Both the position numbers and the translations under genes were made by a program. A model generated the notes under the pieces. The model saw only the letters and a list, made by a program, of their open reading frames with translations. It did not search any database and had not been told where the DNA came from. A stretch of 64,000 nucleotides of DNA, taken from Sphingobium sp. BYY-5 (GTDB lineage: Bacteria > Pseudomonadota > Alphaproteobacteria > Sphingomonadales > Sphingomonadaceae). Position 1 is the first letter of the stretch; every line of letters begins with the position of its first letter. The DNA is taken from positions 2,170,001-2,234,000 of the forward strand of contig NZ_JALEBH010000001.1 of assembly GCF_022758885.1 (NCBI RefSeq). Direction: 5' to 3'. This document shows, piece after piece, positions 1 to 9,074 of this stretch.

Positions 1-371
1 TCGATCGACTGGTAGACATTGGCCAGTGTCTGCGCTTCGACGCCCTGCGCGGCGTCCACGACCAGCAGCGCGCCCTCGCACGCGGCCAGGCTGCGCGACA
101 CTTCATAGGCGAAGTCGACATGGCCCGGCGTGTCCATCAGGTTCAGCTCATAGGTTTCGCCATTTTTCGCTACATAATCGAGGCGCACCGTCTGCGCCTT
201 GATGGTGATGCCGCGCTCCTTTTCGATGTCCATGTTATCAAGGACTTGCGCGCTCATCTCGCGGTCCGTCAGGCCGCCGGTGCGTTGGATCAGCCGGTCG
301 GCCAGGGTCGATTTGCCATGGTCGATATGCGCGATGATAGAGAAGTTGCGGATGTGGCTGAGCTGTGTCAT
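1..371 (-). CDS. lepA: Translation elongation factor 4 (LepA), N-terminal part only
   Basis: This is the first ~123 codons of the ribosome-associated GTPase EF4, which back-translocates or rescues stalled ribosomes. The rest of the gene lies outside the window. The P-loop reads [14 protein letters not shown], the G2/switch region has [20 protein letters not shown], and G3 is DTPGHVDF followed by [19 protein letters not shown]. That spacing and the GIT..KAQTV stretch are typical of LepA rather than TypA or EF-G. I chose the start giving [10 protein letters not shown], which matches the usual LepA N-terminus. An in-frame ATG seven codons upstream (5' end at 392) is possible, and neither start has a clear Shine-Dalgarno. 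The gene diverges from the CsgG-like gene to its right. Confidence 0.9.
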   Translation of the reverse strand, partial: MTQLSHIRNFSIIAHIDHGKSTLADRLIQRTGGLTDREMSAQVLDNMDIEKERGITIKAQTVRLDYVAKNGETYELNLMDTPGHVDFAYEVSRSLAACEGALLVVDAAQGVEAQTLANVYQSI

Positions 372-556
372 GGGCGCGCCGATAGCAGTCATTTCGCGCG
401 CTGTCAGCAGGATCACGCTGTCAGCGTCAATCCATGACAAGGGCCGTCATATCCGGCCTCATTGCTTGGAAGCGAAAGGCCGCTGTGCTAGGTAGCCGCC
501 AAAATATCCGGGGCGCGCGACATTCTTTATATCAAGCAAAGAACGGGGTTCTTGAA

Positions 557-1327
557 ATGCGTGGATTGAAGACGCTGACCGCCACGGTGGTATGCCTTGC
601 CTTGGCGATGCCGCAAGCGATGGCAGAAGATAAAAAAGGTTCCTCCGGCCGCCAGGCCCAGACGAAAAAGCAGATGGAAATTCCCCACTGCACCAAACGC
701 CTCGGCACCGTCGCAATCGTTGAACCCGACAATCAGTGGTGGCGCGAACTCAGCCTTGGCAGCCCGGAAGCAATCATCAAGCTGTTCGTGCAGCAATCGG
801 GTTGCTTCGGCCTCGTCAATCGCGGCCGCTCTATGGCCAGCCGCAACATGGAACGCGCCATGGCCGACTCCGGCGAACTGCAGGCGGGATCGAATCTAGG
901 CAAGGGCCAGGTGAAGGCGGCGGACTATTTCCTGCAGCCCGATATCGTCACCACCAACAGCAATAGCGGTGGCAACGCGATTGGCGGCCTGCTCGGCGGC
1001 TTCATGGGCGGCACCCTCGGCGCGATCGCCGGCGGCATCTCGGTCAAGAAGAAGGAGGCCAATGTCACTCTTTCGATCGTCAACGCCCGCACCACCGAGG
1101 AAGAAGCGATGACCGAAGGCTATTTCCGCAAATCGGACCTCAGCTTCGGCGGCGGCGGCGGCCTGGGCTGGATGGGTGGCCTCGCCGGCGCCGGTGGTGG
1201 TGGCTACCAGAATACCGAGATCGGCCAGGTGATCGTGCTCGCCTATCTCGACGCTTATACCAAGCTGGTGACGCAGCTTGGAGGCCTGCCGGCTAACGCG
1301 GCGGCGGCGGCGCCTGTGGCGCAATAA
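557..1327 (+). CDS. Secreted CsgG/HfaB-like protein
   Basis: A 256-residue protein with a clean signal peptide (MRGLKTLTATVVCLALAMPQ then AMA-E) and no lipobox, so it is probably periplasmic. The mature part has a CsgG-like core (RLGTVAIVEPDNQWW, then SPEAIIKLFVQQSGCFGLVNRG), a Gly-rich stretch (GGLLGGFMGGTLGAIAGG) and a Gly/Ala-rich end. CsgG/HfaB proteins form outer-membrane secretion or anchoring pores, but this one lacks the lipid-anchor Cys, so the exact role is unknown. The start at 557 is preferred over an in-frame upstream ATG at 434 because it begins the signal peptide and follows a purine-rich site. A strong hairpin terminator follows the stop codon. Confidence 0.72.
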   Translation: MRGLKTLTATVVCLALAMPQAMAEDKKGSSGRQAQTKKQMEIPHCTKRLGTVAIVEPDNQWWRELSLGSPEAIIKLFVQQSGCFGLVNRGRSMASRNMERAMADSGELQAGSNLGKGQVKAADYFLQPDIVTTNSNSGGNAIGGLLGGFMGGTLGAIAGGISVKKKEANVTLSIVNARTTEEEAMTEGYFRKSDLSFGGGGGLGWMGGLAGAGGGGYQNTEIGQVIVLAYLDAYTKLVTQLGGLPANAAAAAPVAQ

Positions 1328-1344
1328 GCGGCACCCCCATTGTC

Positions 1345-1378
1345 AAAAGGGCGCGGTCGGAAACGATCGCGCCCTTTT
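1345..1378. terminator. Bidirectional intrinsic terminator between convergent genes
   Basis: A 14-bp stem (AAAAGGGCGCGGTC / GATCGCGCCCTTTT, one G-U pair) around a six-base GGAAAC loop. Each arm is flanked by A4 or T4, so it can work in both directions. It sits between the stop of the CsgG-like gene and the stop codon of the acyltransferase, which reads out of the last base of the hairpin. Confidence 0.85.
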
Positions 1379-2421
1379 CATGTCTGGCTGGGCGCGGTAT
1401 CGGGCAAGGGCGCCCGTGCCTCACGACGGCGTTTCCACCAGGCAAGAACCGCCTCGCCGACCGGCCGTTCGACGAGGCGGTTGATGGCCGTACCCAATAG
1501 CAACGCCACCATGAAGGCGACGGCAAAGCCGATCCATGGGCTATAGCCCGCCCTGGCGAATTCCAGCATGACGACGAAGCCCACATGCTGGTGGATCAGG
1601 TAGAAGGAATAGCTGATCCCGCCCAGCCAGACGAGCGGCTGCAAGCGCAGGAAGCGCAGATGACCATGGATCAGCGCCCCAAACGCGATCAGCAGGACGC
1701 AACCGACGATGGCCACGTCCCATGTCTCCATGGTCGCGATCGACAGCAGCACCAACGCGGCATAGGGTGCCTGCTGGCGCAGCGTCCGCTGCCCGCACCA
1801 GACACGATAGGCCAACATGCCGATGACGAAAAAGGGCGTGTAGCGCAGCACCAGCACCATGATGATCCGCTCCGGCATGTCCGGCCAGGCCCAGTAGAGC
1901 CACCGTATCATCAGCCACGCTGCCAGCACCGGTTCCAGCCGCCGAATGCCGATGAACTTCCAGATCGCGATCATGCAGAAATAGAAGGCGATCTCGACCG
2001 TCAGCGTCCAATAGGCGCCATCCACCTCCGGCAGGAAGGCAAAGCCTTGCAGCATGGTGACATTCGCAAGGATCGCAGCCGGTCCAACCAGCAATTGCGT
2101 CGCTTGCGCCAGATATTCGATCGACAAGGTCAGCAGCATCGCCACCAGATAGGCGGGATAAAGCCGCGCGAAGCGGTTGACGACGAAATCGGCGACCGTC
2201 CGGATACGATCCAGCGTGAAGAAAATCGCAAAGCCGGAAATAGCGAAGAAGAGCAACACCCGATAGTTGCCGCCGGGAAAGCTGAACGGCACATGCGCCG
2301 CCTGCGGGAACAGTTGGTGGAAGCGGGTGGAATAATGGAAGATCAGTACACACAGGGCACCGATACCGCGCAGGGCGTCCAGTTCCGTCAGGCGGCCATG
2401 GGAGAGCGGCGTTCCGGCCAT
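1378..2421 (-). CDS. Acyltransferase 3 family membrane protein (OafA/YrhL-like)
   Basis: A 347-residue integral membrane protein. The N-terminal signature is LTELDALRGIGALCVLIFHY, where the conserved Arg and the following helix His mark the acyltransferase-3 family. About ten hydrophobic segments follow (for example VLLFFAISGFAIFFTLDRI and LTVEIAFYFCMIAIW), and the C-terminus is basic and cytoplasmic. Family members transfer acetyl or other acyl groups to cell-surface sugars such as O-antigen, exopolysaccharide or peptidoglycan. The acceptor cannot be told from sequence and no sugar-biosynthesis genes are nearby. The start has a GAGAG Shine-Dalgarno a few bases upstream. It is a single gene ending in the shared terminator. 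Confidence 0.86.
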   Translation of the reverse strand: MAGTPLSHGRLTELDALRGIGALCVLIFHYSTRFHQLFPQAAHVPFSFPGGNYRVLLFFAISGFAIFFTLDRIRTVADFVVNRFARLYPAYLVAMLLTLSIEYLAQATQLLVGPAAILANVTMLQGFAFLPEVDGAYWTLTVEIAFYFCMIAIWKFIGIRRLEPVLAAWLMIRWLYWAWPDMPERIIMVLVLRYTPFFVIGMLAYRVWCGQRTLRQQAPYAALVLLSIATMETWDVAIVGCVLLIAFGALIHGHLRFLRLQPLVWLGGISYSFYLIHQHVGFVVMLEFARAGYSPWIGFAVAFMVALLLGTAINRLVERPVGEAVLAWWKRRREARAPLPDTAPSQT

Positions 2422-2561
2422 GCGCTCTCATAGCAACAGCGCAGCAATGAATCCGTTAAGTTCGTGGTTAACGATGCGCGCAATATCAACGATTTTTGCT
2501 ATTTTCTTGCCAGATTGAAACAGAAACGCCCGCGCGATTGATAGGACTGACCCAGGCCGGC

Positions 2562-2798
2562 TCAGCGCCTGTCCGACTCGGCCACCCGTTTCAGCCCGGC
2601 CAGTTGCTCGGCCAATAGCTGATCGACCAGCGGCGCCAGTTTCGCCGAACCACCGCGCAGATAGACCGCCTCGGCGCTCGCCGCGATCTCGACCCGGCTT
2701 TCGGTCGCGAAACCGTTCTCGCTCACCCCCGTCACAGCAGAATGGGCTGGTGTGGCCATCGCCACACCAGCCCATGCCAGTAACCCGATCATGCGCAT
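2562..2798 (-). CDS. Short secreted protein, apparently an internally deleted SRPBCC-family protein
   Basis: Seventy-eight residues: a signal peptide (MRMIGLLAWAGVAMATPAHS-A), then VTGVSENGFATESRVEIAAS, then a jump to GGSAKLAPLVDQLLAEQLAG and KRVAESDRR. The first block resembles the start, and the second the very end, of secreted SRPBCC (START-like) proteins of about 170-180 residues; the central sheet and GGCFCE-type region are absent. The joint at about residue 48 is in frame, so the gene may be a deletion remnant that can still be translated. A good ribosome site (GGGAGGCGGAG) precedes the ATG. It lies within a 7-bp hairpin (2805-2826) that also separates the gene from adk, so it may be hidden. 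Assignment rests on recalled family features. Confidence 0.55.
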   Translation of the reverse strand: MRMIGLLAWAGVAMATPAHSAVTGVSENGFATESRVEIAASAEAVYLRGGSAKLAPLVDQLLAEQLAGLKRVAESDRR

Positions 2799-2834
2799 GT
2801 CTCCGCCTCCCTCTTGTCCGGGAGGCAGCCTAAC

Positions 2835-3491
2835 TCATGCCCCGCCGCGGTCCAATATGCCAGCGATCGCAACGGTCACGTCATCCATGTCGGCCATGCC
2901 GTCCACCCGCGACACGATACCACGCGCCTCGTAGATCGGCAGGATCGGCGCAGTCTTGGCACGATATTCGGCCATGCGCGTGCGCACCGTTGCCTCATTG
3001 TCGTCGGGACGACGCTTGAATTCATGCCCATGGCATTTGTCGCACTCGCCCTCGACCTTCGGCTGCTTGAAGATATCATGATAGCCTTCGCCGCAGGTCG
3101 CGCAGGTGAAGCGGCCGGTGATGCGCTCGACCAGCGCCTCTTCATCCACGTTCAGCTCGATCACATGGTCGAGCGTGCGCGCCCGCGCCGCCATCAGTTC
3201 GTCCAGCAATTCAGCTTGACGCTCGGTACGCGGATAGCCGTCAAAGATGATTCCGGTCTCAGGCGACAGCTTGTCCATATGCTCGCCCAGGATCTGCGCC
3301 ATCAGTTCGTCCGGGAAGAATTTGCCGGATTTCATGATCTCGTCGGCCATCTTGCCGACTTCGGTGCCTTCCTTGACGGCGGCACGCAGAATGTCGCCCG
3401 TCGACAACTGCATCATGCCCCGACTGTCCACCAGGCGCGCCGCCTGCGTGCCCTTCCCGGCACCCGGAGGGCCAAGCAGAATGATATTCAT
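2835..3491 (-). CDS. adk: Adenylate kinase
   Basis: A 218-residue kinase that converts AMP + ATP to 2 ADP in the cytoplasm. It has the P-loop LLGPPGAGKGTQAARL, the AMP-binding STGDILRAAV and FDGYPRTERQAE segments, and a long-form LID carrying four cysteines in two CxxC pairs (CATC and CDKC). This indicates a zinc-binding LID. Two ATGs lie close together. The first (ending at 3500) sits directly against the AGGGGAG ribosome site, while the second (3491) is about ten bases from it and gives the usual MNIILLGPPGAG start, so I chose the second. It is the last gene of the spc cluster, 51 bases after secY. The alpha operon that often follows is absent. Confidence 0.96.
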   Translation of the reverse strand: MNIILLGPPGAGKGTQAARLVDSRGMMQLSTGDILRAAVKEGTEVGKMADEIMKSGKFFPDELMAQILGEHMDKLSPETGIIFDGYPRTERQAELLDELMAARARTLDHVIELNVDEEALVERITGRFTCATCGEGYHDIFKQPKVEGECDKCHGHEFKRRPDDNEATVRTRMAEYRAKTAPILPIYEARGIVSRVDGMADMDDVTVAIAGILDRGGA

Positions 3492-3542
3492 TGCGCGCAT
3501 ACTCCCCTGTTTGTGCGCTGTAGGTCGTAAGCCGTGCGCCCC

Positions 3543-4907
3543 TCAGCGCAGACGACCCTTGAGCTTCGCCTTCTTGATGAGATCGCCATATTGATGGGCG
3601 AGCAGATGGCTCTGAATCTGGGTCACGGTATCGACCGTAACATTGACCACGATCAACAGGCTAGTCCCGCCAAGATAGAAGGGAATTCCCGCCCTGGCGA
3701 TGGCGAACTCCGGCGCAAGACAAATGAAGGCCAGATAGGCGGCACCGATCACGGTGATGCGCGTCAGCACATAATCCAGATAATGTTCGGTGTTCTTGCC
3801 CGGACGGATACCGGGGATGAAGCCACCGTTGCGTTTCAGATTGTCGGCCGTCTCTTCCGGATTGAACACCACAGCGGTGTAGAAGAAGCAGAAGAAGACG
3901 ATGCCGAGGCCATAGAGCGCCATGTAGACCGGGCTGCCGTGCGACAGATACTGGTTCAGCGTCAGGACGAAATCGCCCCACTTGCTTTCACCTGCCACGG
4001 TGTTGCCCGCAAACTGCGAGATGGTGAGCGGCATCAGCAGCAGCGATGATGCAAAGATCGGCGGAATCACGCCGGCGGTGTTGACCTTGAGCGGCAGATG
4101 GCTGCGGTCCGCCTGCATCAGGCCCTGACGTGTCTGGCGCTTGGGATATTGGATCAACACCCGGCGCTGCGCGCGTTCCATGAAGCAGATCAGCAGGACC
4201 AGCCCAAGTGCCAGCACGATGATAAGCATAATCAGCAGACCGGAGATCGACCCTTCGCGACCTGACTTGAACAGGTTGCTGAGCGTCACCGGCAACTGGG
4301 CCACAATGCCCGCCATGATGATGAGCGACACGCCATTGCCGATACCGCGTGAGGTGATCTGCTCACCCAGCCACATCAGGAACATGGTGCCGCCGATCAG
4401 CGACACGACCGCCGTCAGACGGAACAACAGGCCTGGATCGACCACCGCCTGCACGCCCGACTGGGCGCCAAAACTTTCAAGGCCGACCGCGATGAAATAG
4501 CCCTGCACCGCCGTCAGCGCGACCGTACCATAGCGGGTATATTGGTTCAGCTTCTTCCGGCCGCTCTCGCCTTCCTTCTTGATCGCCGCAAGCTGGGGCG
4601 AGAGGCTGGAGCCGAGTTGGACCACGATCGAGGCGGTGATATAGGGCATCACGCCGAGCGCGATCAGGCTCATGCGCGACAGCGACCCACCGGAAAAGGT
4701 GTTGAAGATGTCGAGGATGCCGCCATTCGTCTGGGCATAAAGCGTCGACAGCGCGGTCGGATCAACGCCCGGCAACGGTACGAAGCTCAGGAAACGGAAG
4801 ACGATCAGCGCGCCCAGCGTGAACCACAGGCGCTTCTTGAGGTCGGTCGCCTGGCTGAATTTCGCGAGGCTGAGATTGGATGCGAGCTGGTCGGCTCTCG
4901 ATGCCAT
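3543..4907 (-). CDS. secY: Preprotein translocase channel subunit SecY
   Basis: A 454-residue inner-membrane protein forming the pore of the Sec translocon with SecE and SecG. The N-terminus (MASRADQLASNLSLAKFSQA) is followed by the first helix WFTLGALIVFRFLSFVPLPG and the plug region. Family hallmarks include GVMPYITASIVVQL, GIGNGVSLII and the cytoplasmic loop with RRVLIQYPKRQTRQ, and there are ten hydrophobic segments in all. It lies between rplO and adk, its conserved place in the spc operon. The 190-base spacer before it carries a GACCCCGC/GCGGGGTC hairpin, so expression may be partly separate from rplO. Confidence 0.98.
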   Translation of the reverse strand: MASRADQLASNLSLAKFSQATDLKKRLWFTLGALIVFRFLSFVPLPGVDPTALSTLYAQTNGGILDIFNTFSGGSLSRMSLIALGVMPYITASIVVQLGSSLSPQLAAIKKEGESGRKKLNQYTRYGTVALTAVQGYFIAVGLESFGAQSGVQAVVDPGLLFRLTAVVSLIGGTMFLMWLGEQITSRGIGNGVSLIIMAGIVAQLPVTLSNLFKSGREGSISGLLIMLIIVLALGLVLLICFMERAQRRVLIQYPKRQTRQGLMQADRSHLPLKVNTAGVIPPIFASSLLLMPLTISQFAGNTVAGESKWGDFVLTLNQYLSHGSPVYMALYGLGIVFFCFFYTAVVFNPEETADNLKRNGGFIPGIRPGKNTEHYLDYVLTRITVIGAAYLAFICLAPEFAIARAGIPFYLGGTSLLIVVNVTVDTVTQIQSHLLAHQYGDLIKKAKLKGRLR

Positions 4908-5040
4908 GGTGGCTGCCCTTCAAATCACTCTTGCCCAGATGGAGATCCGAGCCGGAATCGCATTCCCCTTAGCGGGGGCTTGGGGCGCTGTCGAACCGGG
5001 ATTTGCCGCCCTTGCAACAAACAGCGTCCCCGATACACAT

Positions 5041-5072
5041 GACCCCGCCGACCCATATCGGGCAGCGGGGTC
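5041..5072 (-). other. Hairpin in the rplO-secY spacer
   Basis: GACCCCGC pairs with GCGGGGTC across a 16-base loop. There is no U-tract after it on the minus strand, so it is not a normal terminator. It could stabilise RNA ends or mark a processing site between rplO and secY. Confidence 0.4.
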
Positions 5073-5097
5073 ATGCTTGCAAGACTTGCAGACCGGA

Positions 5098-5634
5098 TCA
5101 GGCCTTCGCTGCGGCCTTCTTGGCGGCAAGGGCGGTGCCCTTCTTCGCCTTGGCCTTCTCAGCCGCGGGAACGACTTCGATCACATCGACCTTGCCACCG
5201 ATCTTTGCGACCGCCTCGACCGCGCCCTTCGACGCGCCGGCGACCAGGAAGCTGACCTTGGCCGTCAGTTCGCCCTTGGCGAGCAGACGGACGCCGTCCT
5301 TGCCGCCACGGGCCAGGTTCGCCGCCTTCAGCGCGGCGTGATCGACAGTGGCGTTGGCGTCCAGCTTGCCGGCGTCAATCACCTTCTGCACTTCACCCAG
5401 GTTCACGATCGCGTAATCCTTGGCGAAGATATTGTTGAAACCGCGCTTCGGGATGCGCATGTGGAGCGGCATCTGGCCACCCTCGAAGCCGTTGATGCTG
5501 ACGCCCGAACGCGCCTTCGCACCCTTCTGGCCGCGACCGGCGGTCTTGCCCTTGCCCGAGCCGATACCACGGCCGACGCGCATCCGGCCCTTGCGGGCAC
5601 CGGCATTGTCATTGAGTTCGTTAAGCTTGGTCAT
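5098..5634 (-). CDS. rplO: 50S ribosomal protein L15 (uL15)
   Basis: A 178-residue large-subunit protein that binds 23S rRNA late in assembly. The N-terminus has [20 protein letters not shown] followed by [20 protein letters not shown], the flexible Gly/Arg/Lys tail of uL15, then the GFEGGQMPL segment. The C-terminus ends in a Lys/Ala-rich tail ([20 protein letters not shown]) that makes the protein about 30 residues longer than the E. coli form. An in-frame upstream ATG exists but precedes the family start. It is the first gene after the terminator-like hairpin at 5856-5884, so rplO-secY-adk may form a separately adjusted segment. Confidence 0.96.
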   Translation of the reverse strand: MTKLNELNDNAGARKGRMRVGRGIGSGKGKTAGRGQKGAKARSGVSINGFEGGQMPLHMRIPKRGFNNIFAKDYAIVNLGEVQKVIDAGKLDANATVDHAALKAANLARGGKDGVRLLAKGELTAKVSFLVAGASKGAVEAVAKIGGKVDVIEVVPAAEKAKAKKGTALAAKKAAAKA

Positions 5635-5855
5635 ATAATGCACTCGCTTTCGCTTTTGTCGCGCGAGACATGATTGCCTACGGGTAATCATGCCGAAGTC
5701 CCAGCCAAGGCTGGGACCGCTGACGGCCAGATGCGCCCTTGCGGATCACGTCTGACCAGATGAAACCGGGGGTCTCCTCATCGAGGACGCGCCATCCGGC
5801 CTGAGAACCCAGCCTGTGCTGGTATTTTCGGAACCGCGCCTGTAGCGCGCCTCTG

Positions 5856-5884
5856 AAAAAAACGAAAGAGGGGTTTCCCCCTCT
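5856..5884 (-). terminator. Terminator-like hairpin inside the spc operon, between rpmD and rplO
   Basis: On the transcribed minus strand the order is AGAGGGG, loop GAAA, CCCCTCT, then TTCGTTTTTTT: a 7-bp G/C-rich stem with a GNRA-type loop and a seven-T tract. This is the classic intrinsic terminator form. It lies within a 278-base spacer in the middle of the ribosomal operon. A second hairpin (GTCCCAGCC/GGCTGGGAC, 5698-5717) lies downstream of it, before rplO. It may act as an attenuator that lowers rplO-secY-adk expression. Confidence 0.75.
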
Positions 5885-5912
5885 CACGCTTTCTATCGAT
5901 GAACCGAAGGGT

Positions 5913-6092
5913 TTAGCCTTCGACCACCGCAACCATGTGGGGGAGCTTCTTGATCGCACCGCGGACTTCCGCCGTGTCTTCAAGCTCCACCACCCGGTGC
6001 ATCTTGCCAAGGCCCAGACCGATCAGAATCTTCTTCTGGTCGGCGGGGCGACGGATCGGCGAACCGATCTGCTTGATCTTGATTTTCGCCAT
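5913..6092 (-). CDS. rpmD: 50S ribosomal protein L30 (uL30)
   Basis: A 59-residue protein read from the sequence as [20 protein letters not shown], then [20 protein letters not shown] and an end in HMVAVVEG. The KQIGSPIRR and LGLGKM..VELEDT segments are characteristic of bacterial uL30. It starts six bases after the rpsE stop codon, in the usual spc order rpsE-rpmD-rplO. The terminator-like hairpin at 5856-5884 follows the stop by about 30 bases, so transcripts ending there would stop after this gene. Confidence 0.95.
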   Translation of the reverse strand: MAKIKIKQIGSPIRRPADQKKILIGLGLGKMHRVVELEDTAEVRGAIKKLPHMVAVVEG

Positions 6093-6098
6093 ATCCTG

Positions 6099-6815
6099 TT
6101 ACTCCGCAATCGCTTCGGCATCAGCCTGCGCGACTTCGTCCGAGGCGCCACCGCGACGCAGAAGGTCGGCGACCTTCTTGCCACGGCGCTGCGCCACCGA
6201 CTTGGGGCTGGTCTGTTCGCCCAGCGCCGCGAAGGTCGCACGGATCATGTTGTAGGGGTTCGACGTGCCGTTCGACTTGGTCACGACGTCTGCGACGCCG
6301 AGGCTTTCGAACACGGCGCGCATCGGACCACCCGCGATGATACCCGTACCGGCAGGCGCCGAACGGACAGTCACCTTGCCCGCACCGAAATGGCCAAGGC
6401 CATCATGATGCAGGGTGCGGCCTTCCTTGAGCGGAACGCGGACCATCGCCTTCTTGGCAGCGGCAGTCGCCTTGCTGATGGCTTCAGGCACTTCGCGCGC
6501 CTTGCCATGGCCGAAACCCGCACGGCCCTTGCCGTCGCCGACAACAACGAGAGCAGCGAAACCGAAGCGCTTACCGCCCTTGACGGTCTTCGAGACGCGG
6601 TTGATGTGAACCAGCTTCTCGATCAGCTCTTCGCCCTGCTCCTCGTCGCGGTTGCCGCGACGATCGTCGCGACGGCCACGGCCACCGCGATCGCCACGGT
6701 TGCGATCGCCGCCGCCACGGTTGCCACGGCCACGGCCGGGACCACGACCTTCGGTCGGTGCAGCCTCGACGCCCTCGACGGGCGCGACGACTTCATTGGT
6801 ATTTTCGTCAGCCAT
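6099..6815 (-). CDS. rpsE: 30S ribosomal protein S5 (uS5) with long Arg/Gly-rich N-terminal extension
   Basis: A 238-residue small-subunit protein needed for decoding accuracy. The core begins at about residue 63 ([20 protein letters not shown]) and continues with [20 protein letters not shown] and the C-terminal S5 domain with VLRR-type contacts. The first ~60 residues are extra compared with E. coli: an acidic start ([20 protein letters not shown]) and a run of repeated [17 protein letters not shown] and RRDDRR units, probably disordered and RNA-binding. I recall similar extensions in sphingomonads. The gene sits between rplR and rpmD with 2- and 6-base spacers. Confidence 0.96.
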   Translation of the reverse strand: MADENTNEVVAPVEGVEAAPTEGRGPGRGRGNRGGGDRNRGDRGGRGRRDDRRGNRDEEQGEELIEKLVHINRVSKTVKGGKRFGFAALVVVGDGKGRAGFGHGKAREVPEAISKATAAAKKAMVRVPLKEGRTLHHDGLGHFGAGKVTVRSAPAGTGIIAGGPMRAVFESLGVADVVTKSNGTSNPYNMIRATFAALGEQTSPKSVAQRRGKKVADLLRRGGASDEVAQADAEAIAE

Positions 6816-6817
6816 GA

Positions 6818-7183
6818 TCAGAACTCCAGCCCGCCTTCACGGGCGGCATCGGCCAGCGCTTTGACGCGGCCATGGAACAGGAAGCCACCACGGTCGAAAA
6901 CGACGCGGGTGACACCGGCTGCGGTCGCCGCAGCGGCGACACGCTTGCCGACTTCGGCTGCGGCTTCGGAGCTGGCGCCGGTCTTGCCCAGAGCCTTGGA
7001 GCCGACATCCTTGTCCAGGGTCGACGCCGAAGCCAGGGTCTTGCCCTGTGCGTCGTCGATGACCTGGGCGTAGATGTGACGACCCGACCGGTGCACGCTC
7101 AGGCGGGGCTTGTGACCCGAAACCGCCTTGAGCGCGGTGCGAACGCGGCGACGACGCCGCGCGAAGAGGGAAAGCTTTGCCAT
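6818..7183 (-). CDS. rplR: 50S ribosomal protein L18 (uL18)
   Basis: A 121-residue protein that attaches 5S rRNA to the large subunit. It begins [20 protein letters not shown] and continues with [20 protein letters not shown], the typical uL18 fold start, and ends [19 protein letters not shown]. The reading frame stays open upstream for 38 codons into rplF, but that stretch is low-complexity and the ATG at 7183 gives the family N-terminus. It is one base after the rplF stop, which implies translational coupling. Confidence 0.96.
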   Translation of the reverse strand: MAKLSLFARRRRRVRTALKAVSGHKPRLSVHRSGRHIYAQVIDDAQGKTLASASTLDKDVGSKALGKTGASSEAAAEVGKRVAAAATAAGVTRVVFDRGGFLFHGRVKALADAAREGGLEF

Positions 7184-7184
7184 C

Positions 7185-7718
7185 TTACTTCTTCTTCCCT
7201 TCCTTGCGGAAGATGAACTCGCCGGCGTACTTGATGCCCTTGCCCTTATAGGGTTCGGGCTTACGCCAGCGACGGATCTCGGCCGCGACCTGACCAACCT
7301 GCTGCTTGTCGATGCCGCTGATCTCGACCGTAGTGTTATCCGGGGTCTTGATCTCGATGCCTTCCGGAATCTCGAAATCGACGTCGTGCGAATAGCCGAG
7401 CTGCAGCTTCAGGGTCTTGCCCTGCGAGTTGGCGCGGTAGCCGACACCGGTGATGAGCAGCTTCTTGGAGAAGCCCTCGGTCACGCCGGTAATCAGGTTC
7501 TGGATCAAGGTGCGCTGCATACCCCAGAACGCGCGAGCGCGCTTGGTGTCATTGGCAGGCTTCACCGCGATCAGGCCGTCTTCGACGCTGTAGGTGACTT
7601 CGTCGGCCAGCGGAATCGCGAGGGTACCCTTGGGGCCCTTCACCGACAACTGACCGTCTGCGATCGACGCGGTCACGCCCGAAGGCACTGTGACCGGCTT
7701 TTTACCAGTGCGGCTCAT
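7185..7718 (-). CDS. rplF: 50S ribosomal protein L6 (uL6)
   Basis: A 177-residue large-subunit protein at the base of the L7/L12 stalk and the factor-binding site. It begins [20 protein letters not shown] and contains [10 protein letters not shown]. The two repeated uL6 domains end with [20 protein letters not shown], the conserved C-terminal 23S-binding motif. The start codon overlaps the rpsH stop by one base (ATGA), so the two are translationally coupled. Order and length match the spc operon. Confidence 0.97.
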   Translation of the reverse strand: MSRTGKKPVTVPSGVTASIADGQLSVKGPKGTLAIPLADEVTYSVEDGLIAVKPANDTKRARAFWGMQRTLIQNLITGVTEGFSKKLLITGVGYRANSQGKTLKLQLGYSHDVDFEIPEGIEIKTPDNTTVEISGIDKQQVGQVAAEIRRWRKPEPYKGKGIKYAGEFIFRKEGKKK

Positions 7719-8113
7719 CAGAACACCTCCGCCAGCACTTCGCCGCCGACATTCTGTTCGCGCGCTTCGGCGTCGGACAGAACACCGCGAGGCGTCGAGA
7801 CAATGGTGATGCCCAGGCCGTTGCGAATAACCGGCAGTTCCTTGGAACCCGAATAGACGCGGCGGCCCGGCTTGGACACACGGGCGACATGCTTGATCGC
7901 CGGCTGGCCCTCGAAATATTTCAGCTCGATGCGCAGGCCGGGGTGCTTGCCGAGGGCTTCCTCGGAATAACCACGGATATAGCCTTCGCGCTGCAGCACG
8001 TCGAGCACGCGGGCGCGCAGCTTCGAAGCGGGGGACACAACGCTGTCCTTCTTCGCCTGCTGCCCGTTGCGGATGCGGGTGAGCATATCACCCAGGGGAT
8101 CGGTCAATGCCAT
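7718..8113 (-). CDS. rpsH: 30S ribosomal protein S8 (uS8)
   Basis: A 131-residue protein that binds helix 21 of 16S rRNA and acts as the spc-operon translational repressor in E. coli. The N-terminus is [20 protein letters not shown], and the C-terminal RNA-binding segment [20 protein letters not shown] is intact. It overlaps rplF by one base and lies 12 bases after rpsN. I see no obvious copy of the 16S-like S8 binding site before rplE, so regulation as in E. coli is unproven here. Confidence 0.97.
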   Translation of the reverse strand: MALTDPLGDMLTRIRNGQQAKKDSVVSPASKLRARVLDVLQREGYIRGYSEEALGKHPGLRIELKYFEGQPAIKHVARVSKPGRRVYSGSKELPVIRNGLGITIVSTPRGVLSDAEAREQNVGGEVLAEVF

Positions 8114-8125
8114 CTCAAATGATCC

Positions 8126-8431
8126 TTACCAGCTCGACTTGGTGACGCCGGGGATCAGGCCCTTGTTGGCCAGATCACGCAGCTGCACGCGGCAGAGGCG
8201 GAATTTGCGGTAGTAAGCGCGGGGACGCCCCGTCAATTCGCAGCGGTTCCGAACGCGGGTCGGGTTGCCGTTGCGGGGGATCTCCGCCATCTTCAGACGC
8301 GCGATCAGACGATCGCTGTCATCGGCCGCGGTATCATTCGCGATCGCCTTGAGCTTCGCATAGCGGCCGGCATATTTCTTTACCAGCTTCTTGCGGCGCT
8401 CGTTCTTGTTGATCGAACTCAGTTTCGCCAT
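8126..8431 (-). CDS. rpsN: 30S ribosomal protein S14 (uS14), zinc-free type
   Basis: A 101-residue protein of the 30S head. The sequence runs [20 protein letters not shown] through [20 protein letters not shown]. Only two cysteines remain at the place where the short zinc-ribbon form has four, so this is the long zinc-independent form. It starts 67 bases after the rplE stop, where a CTTAAG pair brackets a short A/T-rich stretch, and is followed by rpsH after 12 bases. Confidence 0.97.
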   Translation of the reverse strand: MAKLSSINKNERRKKLVKKYAGRYAKLKAIANDTAADDSDRLIARLKMAEIPRNGNPTRVRNRCELTGRPRAYYRKFRLCRVQLRDLANKGLIPGVTKSSW

Positions 8432-8498
8432 GACTTAAGTTCTCTTCCTTAGCTTAAGCGTTGGGAGAGAAGCGGGGCCAGATTCCCTAAAAAGGGTT

Positions 8499-9073
<575 letters not shown>

Positions 9074-9074
<1 letters not shown>

